NCBI RefSeq assembly: GCF_016811105.1
Contig: NZ_JAFBGM010000002.1
Location: forward strand, 124,001 to 188,000
Length of the DNA: 64,000 nucleotides
Reading direction: 5' to 3'
DNA from: Aurantibacter crassamenti
Lineage (GTDB): Bacteria; Bacteroidota; Bacteroidia; Flavobacteriales; Flavobacteriaceae
Under the pieces are notes generated by a model. That model saw only the letters and a list, made by a program, of their open reading frames with translations. It ran no database searches and had not been told where the DNA came from. A program made the translations under genes and the position numbers. The first letter of the stretch is position 1; the number at the start of each line of letters is the position of its first letter. Positions 25,134 through 33,398 of the stretch are shown here, piece by piece.

Positions 25134-26126
25134 ATGAAATCATTTAGCATACAAGAAATCACTACTATTCTAGAAGGCACCTTAATAGGTAATACCAATC
25201 AACAAATTACCGGTCTAGGTGAAATAAAGGAAGCAACTAAAGAACAGCTTACATTTATTGGAAGTTCAAAATATGTTAAACTATGGCCAGAATCTAAGGC
25301 TGCGGCGGCAATAGTAAATGAATCATTAAATATTGAACAAGATGACTCTCGTGCACTTATAAAAGTTAAAAATGCTGATTTGGCAATGGCTAAGTTATTA
25401 GAAGTATTTAGTCCTGAAGGCCCCGTTTTCGATACTGACATACATCCATCGGCCATTGTTCACGAAACTGTTACAATTGGTGAAGGCACAAAAATAGGTG
25501 CAAATTGCTATGTTGGTAAAAACGTAACTTTGGGTAAAGGGGTGATATTATATCCTAATGTATCTGTTTTTGATGATACCACAATTGGTGATAACACTAC
25601 AGTTTGGTCAGGTACTGTTATTCGCGAACGAACTCAGATTGGTAGCCATTGTATATTTCATAACAATGTGAGCATAGGGGCTGATGGTTTTGGTTATCGT
25701 CCTAGTGATGATGGTCGCGGACTGGTGAAAGTACCGCATATTGGCAATGTAGTTATTGGTCATTATGTTGAAGTTGGTGCTAATTCTTGTATCGACCGAG
25801 CTAAGTTTAGTTCAACTATTATTGGTGATGGCTGTAAAATTGATAACCTAGTACAAATTGGTCACAATTGTATAATGGGCCGTTTTTGTATAATGGCCGG
25901 TAGTAGTGGTTTAGCAGGATCTGTGACTTTAGGTGATGGTGTTATAATTGGTGGTAGTGCTTCAATAAAAGACCATACAACAATTCACACCGGCGCTATT
26001 GTGGCTGCAGGATCTGGTGTTATGAAAGATGTTCCCGCTGGCATGACCGTTTTAGGCTATCCAGCAGCGGAATCTAAAGAAAAGTTGAAGCAATGGATTG
26101 CTTTACGAAAATTAGCTCGAAATTAG
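25134..26126 (+). CDS. lpxD: UDP-3-O-acylglucosamine N-acyltransferase
   Basis: LpxD transfers a 3-hydroxyacyl chain from acyl carrier protein to UDP-3-O-acyl-glucosamine, the third step of lipid A synthesis, in the cytosol. The 330-residue length fits. The uridine-binding N-terminal domain (IQEITTILEGTLIGN, then FIGSSKYVKLW) is followed by hexapeptide repeats forming a left-handed helix; catalytic His244 lies in QIGHNCIMG. I start at the third in-frame ATG; the earliest one falls inside the preceding terminator, and one 27 bp upstream (25107) is possible. Flavobacteriia may carry more than one LpxD-like protein, so a paralog role cannot be excluded. Confidence 0.88.
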   Translation: MKSFSIQEITTILEGTLIGNTNQQITGLGEIKEATKEQLTFIGSSKYVKLWPESKAAAAIVNESLNIEQDDSRALIKVKNADLAMAKLLEVFSPEGPVFDTDIHPSAIVHETVTIGEGTKIGANCYVGKNVTLGKGVILYPNVSVFDDTTIGDNTTVWSGTVIRERTQIGSHCIFHNNVSIGADGFGYRPSDDGRGLVKVPHIGNVVIGHYVEVGANSCIDRAKFSSTIIGDGCKIDNLVQIGHNCIMGRFCIMAGSSGLAGSVTLGDGVIIGGSASIKDHTTIHTGAIVAAGSGVMKDVPAGMTVLGYPAAESKEKLKQWIALRKLARN

Positions 26127-26156
26127 CACCTACGTATAAGCCAAATATGTACAGAA

Positions 26157-27098
26157 TTGAATACGCAAAAACACAATAAGTTATTAATAGTTCTAGCATT
26201 CTTTTCAATTTATGTAATATGGGGTTCTACATATCTACTAAATAAGATTGCTGTTCTAGAATTGCCTCCTTTTATGCTAGCTGGCTTTCGCTTTTTGGTG
26301 GCTGGACTATTAATCTTCGTTATTTGTAAATTTTCAGGAATCCCTCTTAAAATTAGTTTCAATCAGTTTAAGAACACCACTATTGCTGGCTTTCTATTTT
26401 TAGCCTACGGTAATGGAACAGTGGTTTGGGCATTGCAGTATATTGATACTGGTTTTGCTGCACTTGAAATTTCTGCTCAACCTTTAGTTGTACTTATCTT
26501 AATGCGTCTAATTCAGGGGAAAAAAATACAAACAATGTCAATTGTTGGCGTTTTTCTAGGCTTCATTGGCATCTATTTATTGGTAAGTCAAAAGGAAATT
26601 ATTAGCCAAGAGAACTCCATATTAGGTATGGTACTTGTATTTACGGCCATGCTCAGCTGGGGCTATGGAAGTTTATTTGTTGGAAAAGCAAAACTACCAT
26701 CAAATTTCTTTGTAAATACTGGTTATCAAATGTTTACAGGAGGTTTGTTAATGTTGATTATAAGTATTTTTACTGGGGAAGAATGGACATCACCTTTGGA
26801 TTGGAGTGGAAATGTTCAATTTTCAATGTTGCTTTTAATAGTATTCGGAAGTATCGTAGCGTTTACCTCATTCAACTATTTATTACGCGTAGTATCACCC
26901 GAAAAAGTAGCTACCAATACGTATGTAAATCCAATAATCGCATTACTACTAGGTTGGTATTTTTTAAATGAACAAATTTCACTTCAGTCCGTAATAGCCG
27001 CTACAATTTTATTGACAGGTGTATATTTTATTAACACCAAAAAAAAGCTAACCTTATACTCCAGGTTTTTTAAGAAAGATTCTATTGATACGCTTTAA
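26157..27098 (+). CDS. EamA-family (DMT) inner-membrane transporter
   Basis: A 313-residue protein with ten predicted hydrophobic segments in two EamA repeats; the first repeat has the typical WGSTYLLNKIA and FRFLVAGLL stretches, the second WGYGSLFVGKA. Members export metabolites or amino acids. The start is TTG, as the only nearby ATG is out of frame. The gene follows lpxD by 30 bp and precedes the DUF1080 gene by 33 bp, so it may supply transport for the sugar cluster, but that is only position. Confidence 0.85.
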   Translation: MNTQKHNKLLIVLAFFSIYVIWGSTYLLNKIAVLELPPFMLAGFRFLVAGLLIFVICKFSGIPLKISFNQFKNTTIAGFLFLAYGNGTVVWALQYIDTGFAALEISAQPLVVLILMRLIQGKKIQTMSIVGVFLGFIGIYLLVSQKEIISQENSILGMVLVFTAMLSWGYGSLFVGKAKLPSNFFVNTGYQMFTGGLLMLIISIFTGEEWTSPLDWSGNVQFSMLLLIVFGSIVAFTSFNYLLRVVSPEKVATNTYVNPIIALLLGWYFLNEQISLQSVIAATILLTGVYFINTKKKLTLYSRFFKKDSIDTL

Positions 27099-27131
27099 AA
27101 TCTGTGAAGAATGTATTAAATTCAATCACTT

Positions 27132-27836
27132 ATGAGAATACTGGCTTTAAATCTGTTGCTTGTTTTTGCGTTTTGCATTTTGTCATGTAAATCAGAACCT
27201 TCAATAAGTTTATTTAATGGTAAAAATTTAGAAGGCTGGCATATTGATATTCCTGAAATGGATACTGTACCAAGTGCGATAAACCCGTTCATAGTGCGTG
27301 ATGGTATGTTGGTAAGTTTGGGCGTACCCCAGGGGCATATAATAACAGATGCTGAACATGAAAATTTCCGATTAGAAATAGAATATCGTTTTGCTGGTGT
27401 TCCAGGTAATTGTGGTGTATTGGTATATGCATCTACACCACGATCCTTATATGAAATGTTTCCTAAATCAATAGAGGTTCAAATGATGCATGAAAATGCA
27501 GGTGATTTTTGGTGTATCGTTGAAGATATTGAGGTAGAAAATATGCTAAAAAGAAGAGGACCTAAAGAAGAATGGGGCATTACAGAAGGCAAAAAAAGAA
27601 GAATTCTAAATCTCACTGATGGTTCTGAAAACCCAGTAGGTGAATGGAATTCAATGACAATTGAATGTGTTGGAAATAAACTCAAGGTTTGGGTAAATGG
27701 TGATTTTGTAAATTATGGATATAATGCAACGGCAAGCAAAGGTCAAATAGCGCTGCAAGCTGAAGGCTCAGAAGTAGAATTTAGAAAAGTAGTGTTAACT
27801 TCTATAAATGAGCTTAGTAATTACGGAGACAAATAA
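27132..27836 (+). CDS. DUF1080 (3-keto-disaccharide hydrolase-like) lipoprotein
   Basis: A 234-residue periplasmic lipoprotein, lipobox LSCK, with one DUF1080 domain. The opening SLFNGKNLEGWH is the family hallmark, and the concanavalin-like fold continues with EYRFAGVPGNCGVLVY, IEVQMMHENAGDFW and GQIALQAEGSEVEFRKV. DUF1080 proteins characterised in gut Bacteroides hydrolyse glycosides after oxidation at C3 to a ketone. The next gene, 8 bp downstream, encodes a Gfo/Idh/MocA dehydrogenase that could do that oxidation. The substrate here is not known. Confidence 0.88.
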   Translation: MRILALNLLLVFAFCILSCKSEPSISLFNGKNLEGWHIDIPEMDTVPSAINPFIVRDGMLVSLGVPQGHIITDAEHENFRLEIEYRFAGVPGNCGVLVYASTPRSLYEMFPKSIEVQMMHENAGDFWCIVEDIEVENMLKRRGPKEEWGITEGKKRRILNLTDGSENPVGEWNSMTIECVGNKLKVWVNGDFVNYGYNATASKGQIALQAEGSEVEFRKVVLTSINELSNYGDK

Positions 27837-27844
27837 TAGTAGAT

Positions 27845-29152
27845 ATGAAAAATAAAATCAAAACCGATTCTGATAAAAGTAGAAGATCATTTATTAAAAA
27901 GTCTGGCATTGCACTTGTGGGAGGTTCTTTGATTTATCCTTCTGGGATGATGGCTTTTAACACTTCAAATAATGACAAAATTAGAATAGGACTCATTGGT
28001 TGTGGCGGAAGAGGTACTGGTGCAGCATCTCAAGCTTTATCAGCAGACCCCAATACTGAGTTAGTGGCTATGGGTGATGTTTTTGAAGATCGATTAGATG
28101 GAGCATACAATCAACTTATAAAATTAAAACCGAATCATATAAAAGTAGATTCCGCTAATAAATTCGTTGGTTTCGATGCTTATCAAAAAGTGATTGACTC
28201 TGGTGTAGATGTGGTTTTATTGACTACACCCCCTGCTTTTCGTCCAGATCATTTGAAAGCTGCCATTGACGCAGGTAAGCATGCTTTTTGTGAAAAACCA
28301 GTTGCTGTAGATGCACCGGGCGTTCAGAAAGTATTGGCTGCAGCAAAAATGGCTAAAGAAAAAAAGTTAAATGTAGTTTCTGGTTTTTGTTTTAGACATG
28401 ACACGATGAATCTTGAAACAATGAGCCGTGTTTTAGGTGGAGATATAGGCGAAATTAGAGCAGTAACTGCATACAGAAATGGTGGAGAACTTTGGTATAA
28501 GGATAGAAAACCTGACTGGACTAATATGACCTATCAAATGCGTAATTGGTACTATCAAAACTGGTTATCAGGTGATTTTGTTGTAGAACAATCAGTTCAT
28601 AGTTGTGATTTAATCTCTTGGACAATGAACAATGAAATGCCAATTAAAGCTATTGGTAGCGGTGGACGTCAAGTGAGAACCGATAAGAAATACGGAAATA
28701 TTTACGACCATTTTGCTACAGAATTCACGTATGCAAATGGAGCAAAAGCTAATCTTTTTACCAGACAACAAGCAAATACGCAAGGCCGAAATACTGTTGA
28801 AGCCTTTGGTACCGAGGGTGTTTCGTATTTAAATCTATATGGTAAAAGTGAAATAACAGGTAAAAAACCATGGCAATATAGAGGCGAACGAAATGATATG
28901 TTTCAAGCGGAACATGACAAGCTTTTTGCTGCAATACGAAGCGGTAATCCTATAAATGATGGTGAGCTTATGGCAAATAGCACAATGATGGGCATTCTTT
29001 CGCGCATGGTTGGGTACACCGGCCAAGAAATCACTTGGGAAGCTGCATTTAATTCAAAAGAACAACTAGGACCTAATTTTGAAGACTATGCTTGGGATTT
29101 CGAATTTGAGATGCCAGAAATAGCCGTTCCGGGTAAAACAAAATTTCATTGA
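27845..29152 (+). CDS. Tat-exported Gfo/Idh/MocA-family oxidoreductase
   Basis: A 435-residue NAD(P)-linked sugar dehydrogenase or isomerising oxidoreductase. Residues 12-40 carry a twin-arginine signal (SRRSFIKKSGIALVGG), so it acts folded in the periplasm. The nucleotide-binding motif is GLIGCGGRGTG at 49-59 and the family EKP motif is at 150-152 (FCEKPVA). It lies between two DUF1080 genes. The best guess is oxidation of a sugar ring hydroxyl at C3 to start keto-glycoside cleavage; a tightly bound cofactor is usual for exported members. Which sugar is unknown. Confidence 0.9.
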   Translation: MKNKIKTDSDKSRRSFIKKSGIALVGGSLIYPSGMMAFNTSNNDKIRIGLIGCGGRGTGAASQALSADPNTELVAMGDVFEDRLDGAYNQLIKLKPNHIKVDSANKFVGFDAYQKVIDSGVDVVLLTTPPAFRPDHLKAAIDAGKHAFCEKPVAVDAPGVQKVLAAAKMAKEKKLNVVSGFCFRHDTMNLETMSRVLGGDIGEIRAVTAYRNGGELWYKDRKPDWTNMTYQMRNWYYQNWLSGDFVVEQSVHSCDLISWTMNNEMPIKAIGSGGRQVRTDKKYGNIYDHFATEFTYANGAKANLFTRQQANTQGRNTVEAFGTEGVSYLNLYGKSEITGKKPWQYRGERNDMFQAEHDKLFAAIRSGNPINDGELMANSTMMGILSRMVGYTGQEITWEAAFNSKEQLGPNFEDYAWDFEFEMPEIAVPGKTKFH

Positions 29153-29172
29153 TTTTTTAAGCCAGCCAAAAA

Positions 29173-29928
29173 ATGACAAGCAACAAAACGAACTTATTTA
29201 TATTTATTTCAATATTACTTTTTTCTACGGAAGTATTTAGCCAAGAACCGGACATTATTTTCGGTACAGAAATAGCATTAGATGATTTGAACGATGGTCA
29301 GGTAAAAAACTCCAAGAACATCAATTGGATTAATGTGAATACAGAAGACGATACTTGGCGAATTGAAGATGAATTATTAATCTGTAAAGGATTGCCAATA
29401 GGAGTGATGCGATCTGAAAAACAATACGAGAATTTTATTTTAGAAGTTGATTGGCGACATATGGAAGCTGGTGGAAATTCTGGTGTGTTTGTTTGGAGCG
29501 ATGCTGATCCTAATCCAGATTCAAGACTTCCGGGTGGAGTAGAAGTGCAAATGTTAGAATTAGACTGGGTTAATCTAAATACACGAGATGGAAAGAAACC
29601 GCCAATTGCATATGTACATGGCGAGCTATTTGGGGTTGGTGGGGTAACTACAAACCCAGATAACCCAAGGGGTACACGAAGTAAATCCATTGAAAATAGA
29701 GCTATAGGAAAAGGGGAGTGGAACAATTACAAAGTTATTTGCGTAGACGGAACTATCAAATTATCCGTAAATGGAAAATTTGTAAATGGCATTAGCAAAT
29801 CAACCATTAAAAAGGGCTATTTATGCCTAGAATCTGAAGGTGCAGAAATACACTTTAAGAACTTCAAACTTATTGAATTACCAGCTGGCGTTACTTCTGA
29901 AGATCAAATTGCTAAAGAAATCAAATAA
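29173..29928 (+). CDS. Second DUF1080 (3-keto-disaccharide hydrolase-like) protein
   Basis: A 251-residue exported protein with a signal peptide ending [12 protein letters not shown] and no lipobox. DUF1080 features include [30 protein letters not shown] and a [11 protein letters not shown] strand. It differs from the first DUF1080 protein in lacking a lipid anchor and in having an extended loop with PGGVEVQ and [12 protein letters not shown], as in the family branch named for 3-keto-disaccharide hydrolysis. It ends by overlapping the stop of the convergent TIM-barrel gene by 8 bp. Confidence 0.88.
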   Translation: MTSNKTNLFIFISILLFSTEVFSQEPDIIFGTEIALDDLNDGQVKNSKNINWINVNTEDDTWRIEDELLICKGLPIGVMRSEKQYENFILEVDWRHMEAGGNSGVFVWSDADPNPDSRLPGGVEVQMLELDWVNLNTRDGKKPPIAYVHGELFGVGGVTTNPDNPRGTRSKSIENRAIGKGEWNNYKVICVDGTIKLSVNGKFVNGISKSTIKKGYLCLESEGAEIHFKNFKLIELPAGVTSEDQIAKEIK

Positions 29929-30814
29929 ACTCCGGCCAGTATTGTTTGATTTTTTTTCTAAGATAGGTTACACTACGTTCCAACTGATCCATACCATCTA
30001 CACCATCTTCAATACTAATCCACCCGTCAAAACCAACACGCTTTAATTCGGTAAAAATAGCATCGTAGTCATTAAGTCCTTTACCAATTTCGCCATGCCT
30101 TAATCTTTTTGCATACCCCACAGAGCCACCTTCTTCATTTTTAAGATCTTCAATGGTACCAGATAACAAATACCGATCACTTGCGTGCATTGTTACCACT
30201 CTATCTGATACTTTATATAGAAGTTCTAATGGTTCTTCGCCAGCCAAAAAAGTATTACTAGGATCATAATTCACACCAAAGTTTGGGTAATCTATACTAT
30301 TTACAAGCTTACAGAAAACATCCATTTGTTGAGCAAATTCAGGGTATTCCCAAAAATCATCTTTATAATGGTTTTCAAGAATTAAGGTGATTCCTAATTC
30401 TTCTGCCAAAGGCAAACAAGCTTTTATACAATCTGCTGCTAATTGTACACCTTCATCAATTGTTAGCTCAGGTCTACGCTGCCCTGATAAAACACGGCAA
30501 TATTTTCCACCGAGAATATCAGTCATTTGTATCCATTTGAGTTGCTTTTCAATTTCGTTGTTTCTAAAAGATTCATCAGGATGCGTAAAATCAGGAGAAC
30601 AACACAACATTGGTATTACCTTACCATGACTTTCAACTTCCTTTCTAAAAATCGGCCAATTTGCTTCATCTTCCATCTCAAGAAATCCGGCATACCATTC
30701 TATTCCATCCACCTGAAGTTTAGAAGCTAAATCTATCCATTCAGAAACCTTCATCGTTCCATCTTTACAGAGTTGATGCATAAATGCTTTTGGAAATACT
30801 GCTAATTTGGGCAT
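29921..30814 (-). CDS. Sugar phosphate isomerase/epimerase-like TIM barrel
   Basis: A 297-residue cytosolic AP-endonuclease-2-type TIM barrel, last in the six-gene minus-strand unit. Metal-binding residues of the family are visible: Glu in ILENHYKDD, Asp and Asn in [10 protein letters not shown], His in VVTMHASD and Glu in [10 protein letters not shown]. Enzymes of this group isomerise or epimerise keto-sugars or dehydrate inosose. In this unit it would act on the product of the two dehydrogenases. The exact reaction cannot be told from sequence. Confidence 0.82.
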   Translation of the reverse strand: MPKLAVFPKAFMHQLCKDGTMKVSEWIDLASKLQVDGIEWYAGFLEMEDEANWPIFRKEVESHGKVIPMLCCSPDFTHPDESFRNNEIEKQLKWIQMTDILGGKYCRVLSGQRRPELTIDEGVQLAADCIKACLPLAEELGITLILENHYKDDFWEYPEFAQQMDVFCKLVNSIDYPNFGVNYDPSNTFLAGEEPLELLYKVSDRVVTMHASDRYLLSGTIEDLKNEEGGSVGYAKRLRHGEIGKGLNDYDAIFTELKRVGFDGWISIEDGVDGMDQLERSVTYLRKKIKQYWPEFI

Positions 30815-30839
30815 ATCACTTTTGTTTTGTTGTACTGAT

Positions 30840-31622
30840 TTAAAGATCCCCTTTTGGAGGGTTTCTGCCTATCATCGGAAATTGTTCAACTTCTATTACT
30901 TGACCACTAATTGGTCCGCTTTCATCTGATAATAAATAGATGGCAGCCATGGCCATTTCTTCTGGCTTAAAAAGTCGCTTGGCTGGAGCATATACATTTG
31001 GTAGATGTTCAAACCAATTTTCATTTTTACCTTGCGCACGTTGGTTAATCAACTCATTTTCAGTTAATACCCACCCTGGATTTATTTGGTTGACTCGCAC
31101 GCCGTGCTCTCTGAATAATGAATCCCCTAGATTACGGCTCATGGTCATTAATGCACCTTTTGAAATACTATAAGCTAGCAAATCAGGCTCACCACTCCAT
31201 GAATTAATTGAACCAATGTTTACTACACATCCACGTGTTTTCACTAATTCTGGTAAGGCTCTTTTTATAATTGCAAACGGTGCTAATGTATTTACCGCAA
31301 ACATTTTTTCTAAAAACTCTACTGAAGTTGTACTAATATTTGAAGGTATTACGATGGCAGCATTGTTTACAACAGCATCTAATTTACCATAGGTATCAAT
31401 AGTTTTTTGAATCAATTTATCAGCAGCATCATTTTCAGTAATATCTAAAGTATGGCTAACTATATTCGCGGAATCGCAGCTCTTAACAAGTTCTTGACCT
31501 AATTCATCTCGCAAACCATTAACAACTATCTTGGCACCTTCAGAAAGGCATTGTTTCACAATTGCTTTACCTATACCTGTATAACCGCCTGTAACTAAAA
31601 TTACTTTGTCTTTTAAACGCAT
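30840..31622 (-). CDS. Short-chain dehydrogenase/reductase
   Basis: A 260-residue classical SDR. The cofactor motif is TGGYTGIG at residues 11-18, NNAA at 86-89, and the catalytic Ser138, Tyr151 and Lys155 (YSISK) are present. It probably oxidises or reduces a sugar acid hydroxyl or ketone. It starts 6 bp after the zinc dehydrogenase stop, in the same operon. Confidence 0.88.
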   Translation of the reverse strand: MRLKDKVILVTGGYTGIGKAIVKQCLSEGAKIVVNGLRDELGQELVKSCDSANIVSHTLDITENDAADKLIQKTIDTYGKLDAVVNNAAIVIPSNISTTSVEFLEKMFAVNTLAPFAIIKRALPELVKTRGCVVNIGSINSWSGEPDLLAYSISKGALMTMSRNLGDSLFREHGVRVNQINPGWVLTENELINQRAQGKNENWFEHLPNVYAPAKRLFKPEEMAMAAIYLLSDESGPISGQVIEVEQFPMIGRNPPKGDL

Positions 31623-31628
31623 ATATAA

Positions 31629-32654
31629 TTAATTTGGTTTTAATACACTTTTAACCACTTTACCAGAATGCATTTGCTCAAACGCTTCATGCCAATCTGT
31701 AAAATTCCATACGCCACCTATAATGGGATTCACATCTAATCTTCCCGAAGCTAATAAGGATAGTACTTTTTCCCAAATAGGCCAATTATGGCTAAAACTA
31801 CCCTGTAAACGCACATTTTTTTGAACTAATGGGTCTAAAGAAAAGTTCAGGGGTTTTGGTCCCCAGCCCACTTTAGTTATCTGACCGTTAGGGCGTACTA
31901 ATTCTAGCGCCATTTTCAATGTAGCACTAACGCCTGCCGCATCAATCACGCAATCGACACCAAGTCCATCTTGTTTCTTAGCCCAATCATTAGCATCACC
32001 AATAATTACTTCACATCCGTATTGGGCAGCTATTTGAAGACGACCTTTGTCTTGTTCTAATCCAACCACTGCAACTTCAGCACCACATAACTTTGCCATA
32101 GCTGCACAAAGAATACCAATTGTACCAGGGCCAATTACTATTACTCGATCACCAGGATTAATATTTGAGTTAACCACAACTGAATTATAGGCTACCGAAC
32201 AAGGCTCTGTTAAACAAGCTTGTTCAAAAGGCAGCTGATCTGGCACCGTATGTAAACATCTTGCGGGTACCTTTACAAAACGGGTCATTGCACCATTCAC
32301 ACCATAGCCAAATCCTTTTCGGGTTGGATCTAAATTATAAAGACCTTGACGTGACATTGGATTATTAGTGTCAATAACTGCTGCGGTTTCACTAACGACC
32401 CGATCACCTTCTTTCCACCCTGTAACATTACTTCCTAATTCAGCTATATGACCTCCAAATTCATGACCCAATACCACCGGATAATTTACTGGCCAACTAT
32501 GATCAGAAGTCCATTGATGAAGATCACTTCCACAGACACCGACATTAGCCACTTCTAACAAAATATCATCAGATCCAATTACAGGCTTCGCAATTTCACG
32601 AATTTCAACACTTCCTTTTTCTTCAGCATAATTTACTACAGCAATGGATTTCAT
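31629..32654 (-). CDS. Zinc-binding alcohol dehydrogenase (MDR family), structural zinc site lost
   Basis: A 341-residue medium-chain dehydrogenase of the sorbitol/threonine type. I start at the ATG giving MKSIAVVNYAEEKG; a TTG 27 bp upstream is less likely. Catalytic zinc ligands are Cys41, His64, Glu65 and Glu150; the cofactor loop is VIGPGTIGIL. The usual four-cysteine structural zinc loop after residue 88 is absent, that stretch reading ETAAVIDTNN. It probably oxidises a sugar acid or polyol, feeding the HUMPS enzyme encoded 29 bp upstream. Confidence 0.87.
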   Translation of the reverse strand: MKSIAVVNYAEEKGSVEIREIAKPVIGSDDILLEVANVGVCGSDLHQWTSDHSWPVNYPVVLGHEFGGHIAELGSNVTGWKEGDRVVSETAAVIDTNNPMSRQGLYNLDPTRKGFGYGVNGAMTRFVKVPARCLHTVPDQLPFEQACLTEPCSVAYNSVVVNSNINPGDRVIVIGPGTIGILCAAMAKLCGAEVAVVGLEQDKGRLQIAAQYGCEVIIGDANDWAKKQDGLGVDCVIDAAGVSATLKMALELVRPNGQITKVGWGPKPLNFSLDPLVQKNVRLQGSFSHNWPIWEKVLSLLASGRLDVNPIIGGVWNFTDWHEAFEQMHSGKVVKSVLKPN

Positions 32655-32683
32655 AGGTATATTTCTTGTTTTATTAATCAATC

Positions 32684-33376
32684 TTAAATTTCATCATATG
32701 AATGAATTTTTTCACATATCATTCGTAATGATCCCTCAAGGTCACCATCAGCAGTTTTAAAGGCATCTGCATCAATTGTCAGAGGCGCGCCCAAAACTAC
32801 AAGCGGTGCACCATATTCTGGGCATTGAATTGCTTGTTCAAGTGATAATCCACCTACAGCCTGAACAGGAATAGTAACAGCTGCAACAATTTCTTTTAAT
32901 TGATCTAATGGGCTAGGCATTCGCTGACCGTTTGCTGCAATACCACGACGTTCGTCATAACCAATATGATGCACAATATAATCGCACCCCAACCTTTCAA
33001 GACGTTTTGCACCTTCAATCATATCTGGGCAGCCTAAATTATCACCCATAACTTTTACGCCAAAATCACGCCCTGCTTTTACAACAATTTTAATAGTTTC
33101 TTCATGCGCTCTTGCCATAACCACAACATGTGTAGCACCTGCTTTCGCCATCATTTCAGTTTCTAGATAACCACCATCCATAGTCTTTAAATCAGCTACT
33201 ATTGGTACATTTGGAAAAGCTTCTCGTAGTTTTCGAACACCATGTAAACCTTCAGCTAAAAGTAGGGGAGTACCTGCTTCTAACCAATCAACACCTGCTC
33301 GCATAGCCAGCGCAGCAGTTTCTAATGCTTCTTCAATATTGGTAAGGTCTAATGATATTTGAACAATTGGTTTCAT
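32684..33376 (-). CDS. HUMPS-family protein (3-hexulose-6-phosphate synthase / 3-keto-gulonate decarboxylase type)
   Basis: A 230-residue TIM-barrel enzyme of the orotidine decarboxylase suprafamily. The active-site set of 3-keto-L-gulonate-6-phosphate decarboxylase is in place: Asp10, Glu33, Asp62-x-Lys64-x-x-Asp67 (ADLKTMD) and His136, with Arg143 or Arg144 nearby. It should form an enediolate by decarboxylation or aldol chemistry. The expected partner genes, a sugar kinase or a 6-phospho-3-hexuloisomerase, are absent here, so phosphorylation must happen elsewhere or the substrate is unphosphorylated. Whether it is decarboxylase or synthase is open. Confidence 0.85.
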   Translation of the reverse strand: MKPIVQISLDLTNIEEALETAALAMRAGVDWLEAGTPLLLAEGLHGVRKLREAFPNVPIVADLKTMDGGYLETEMMAKAGATHVVVMARAHEETIKIVVKAGRDFGVKVMGDNLGCPDMIEGAKRLERLGCDYIVHHIGYDERRGIAANGQRMPSPLDQLKEIVAAVTIPVQAVGGLSLEQAIQCPEYGAPLVVLGAPLTIDADAFKTADGDLEGSLRMICEKIHSYDEI

Positions 33377-33398
33377 ACTTTACTATATTTTTAAATAA

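Noticed and set aside
29298-29726. 142-codon minus-strand frame inside the second DUF1080 gene
   Set aside because: Long but antisense to a conserved domain and without a recognisable fold.
30387-30730. Plus-strand frames within the TIM-barrel gene
   Set aside because: Shadows of a conserved minus-strand gene; cysteine- and serine-rich composition typical of noncoding frames.
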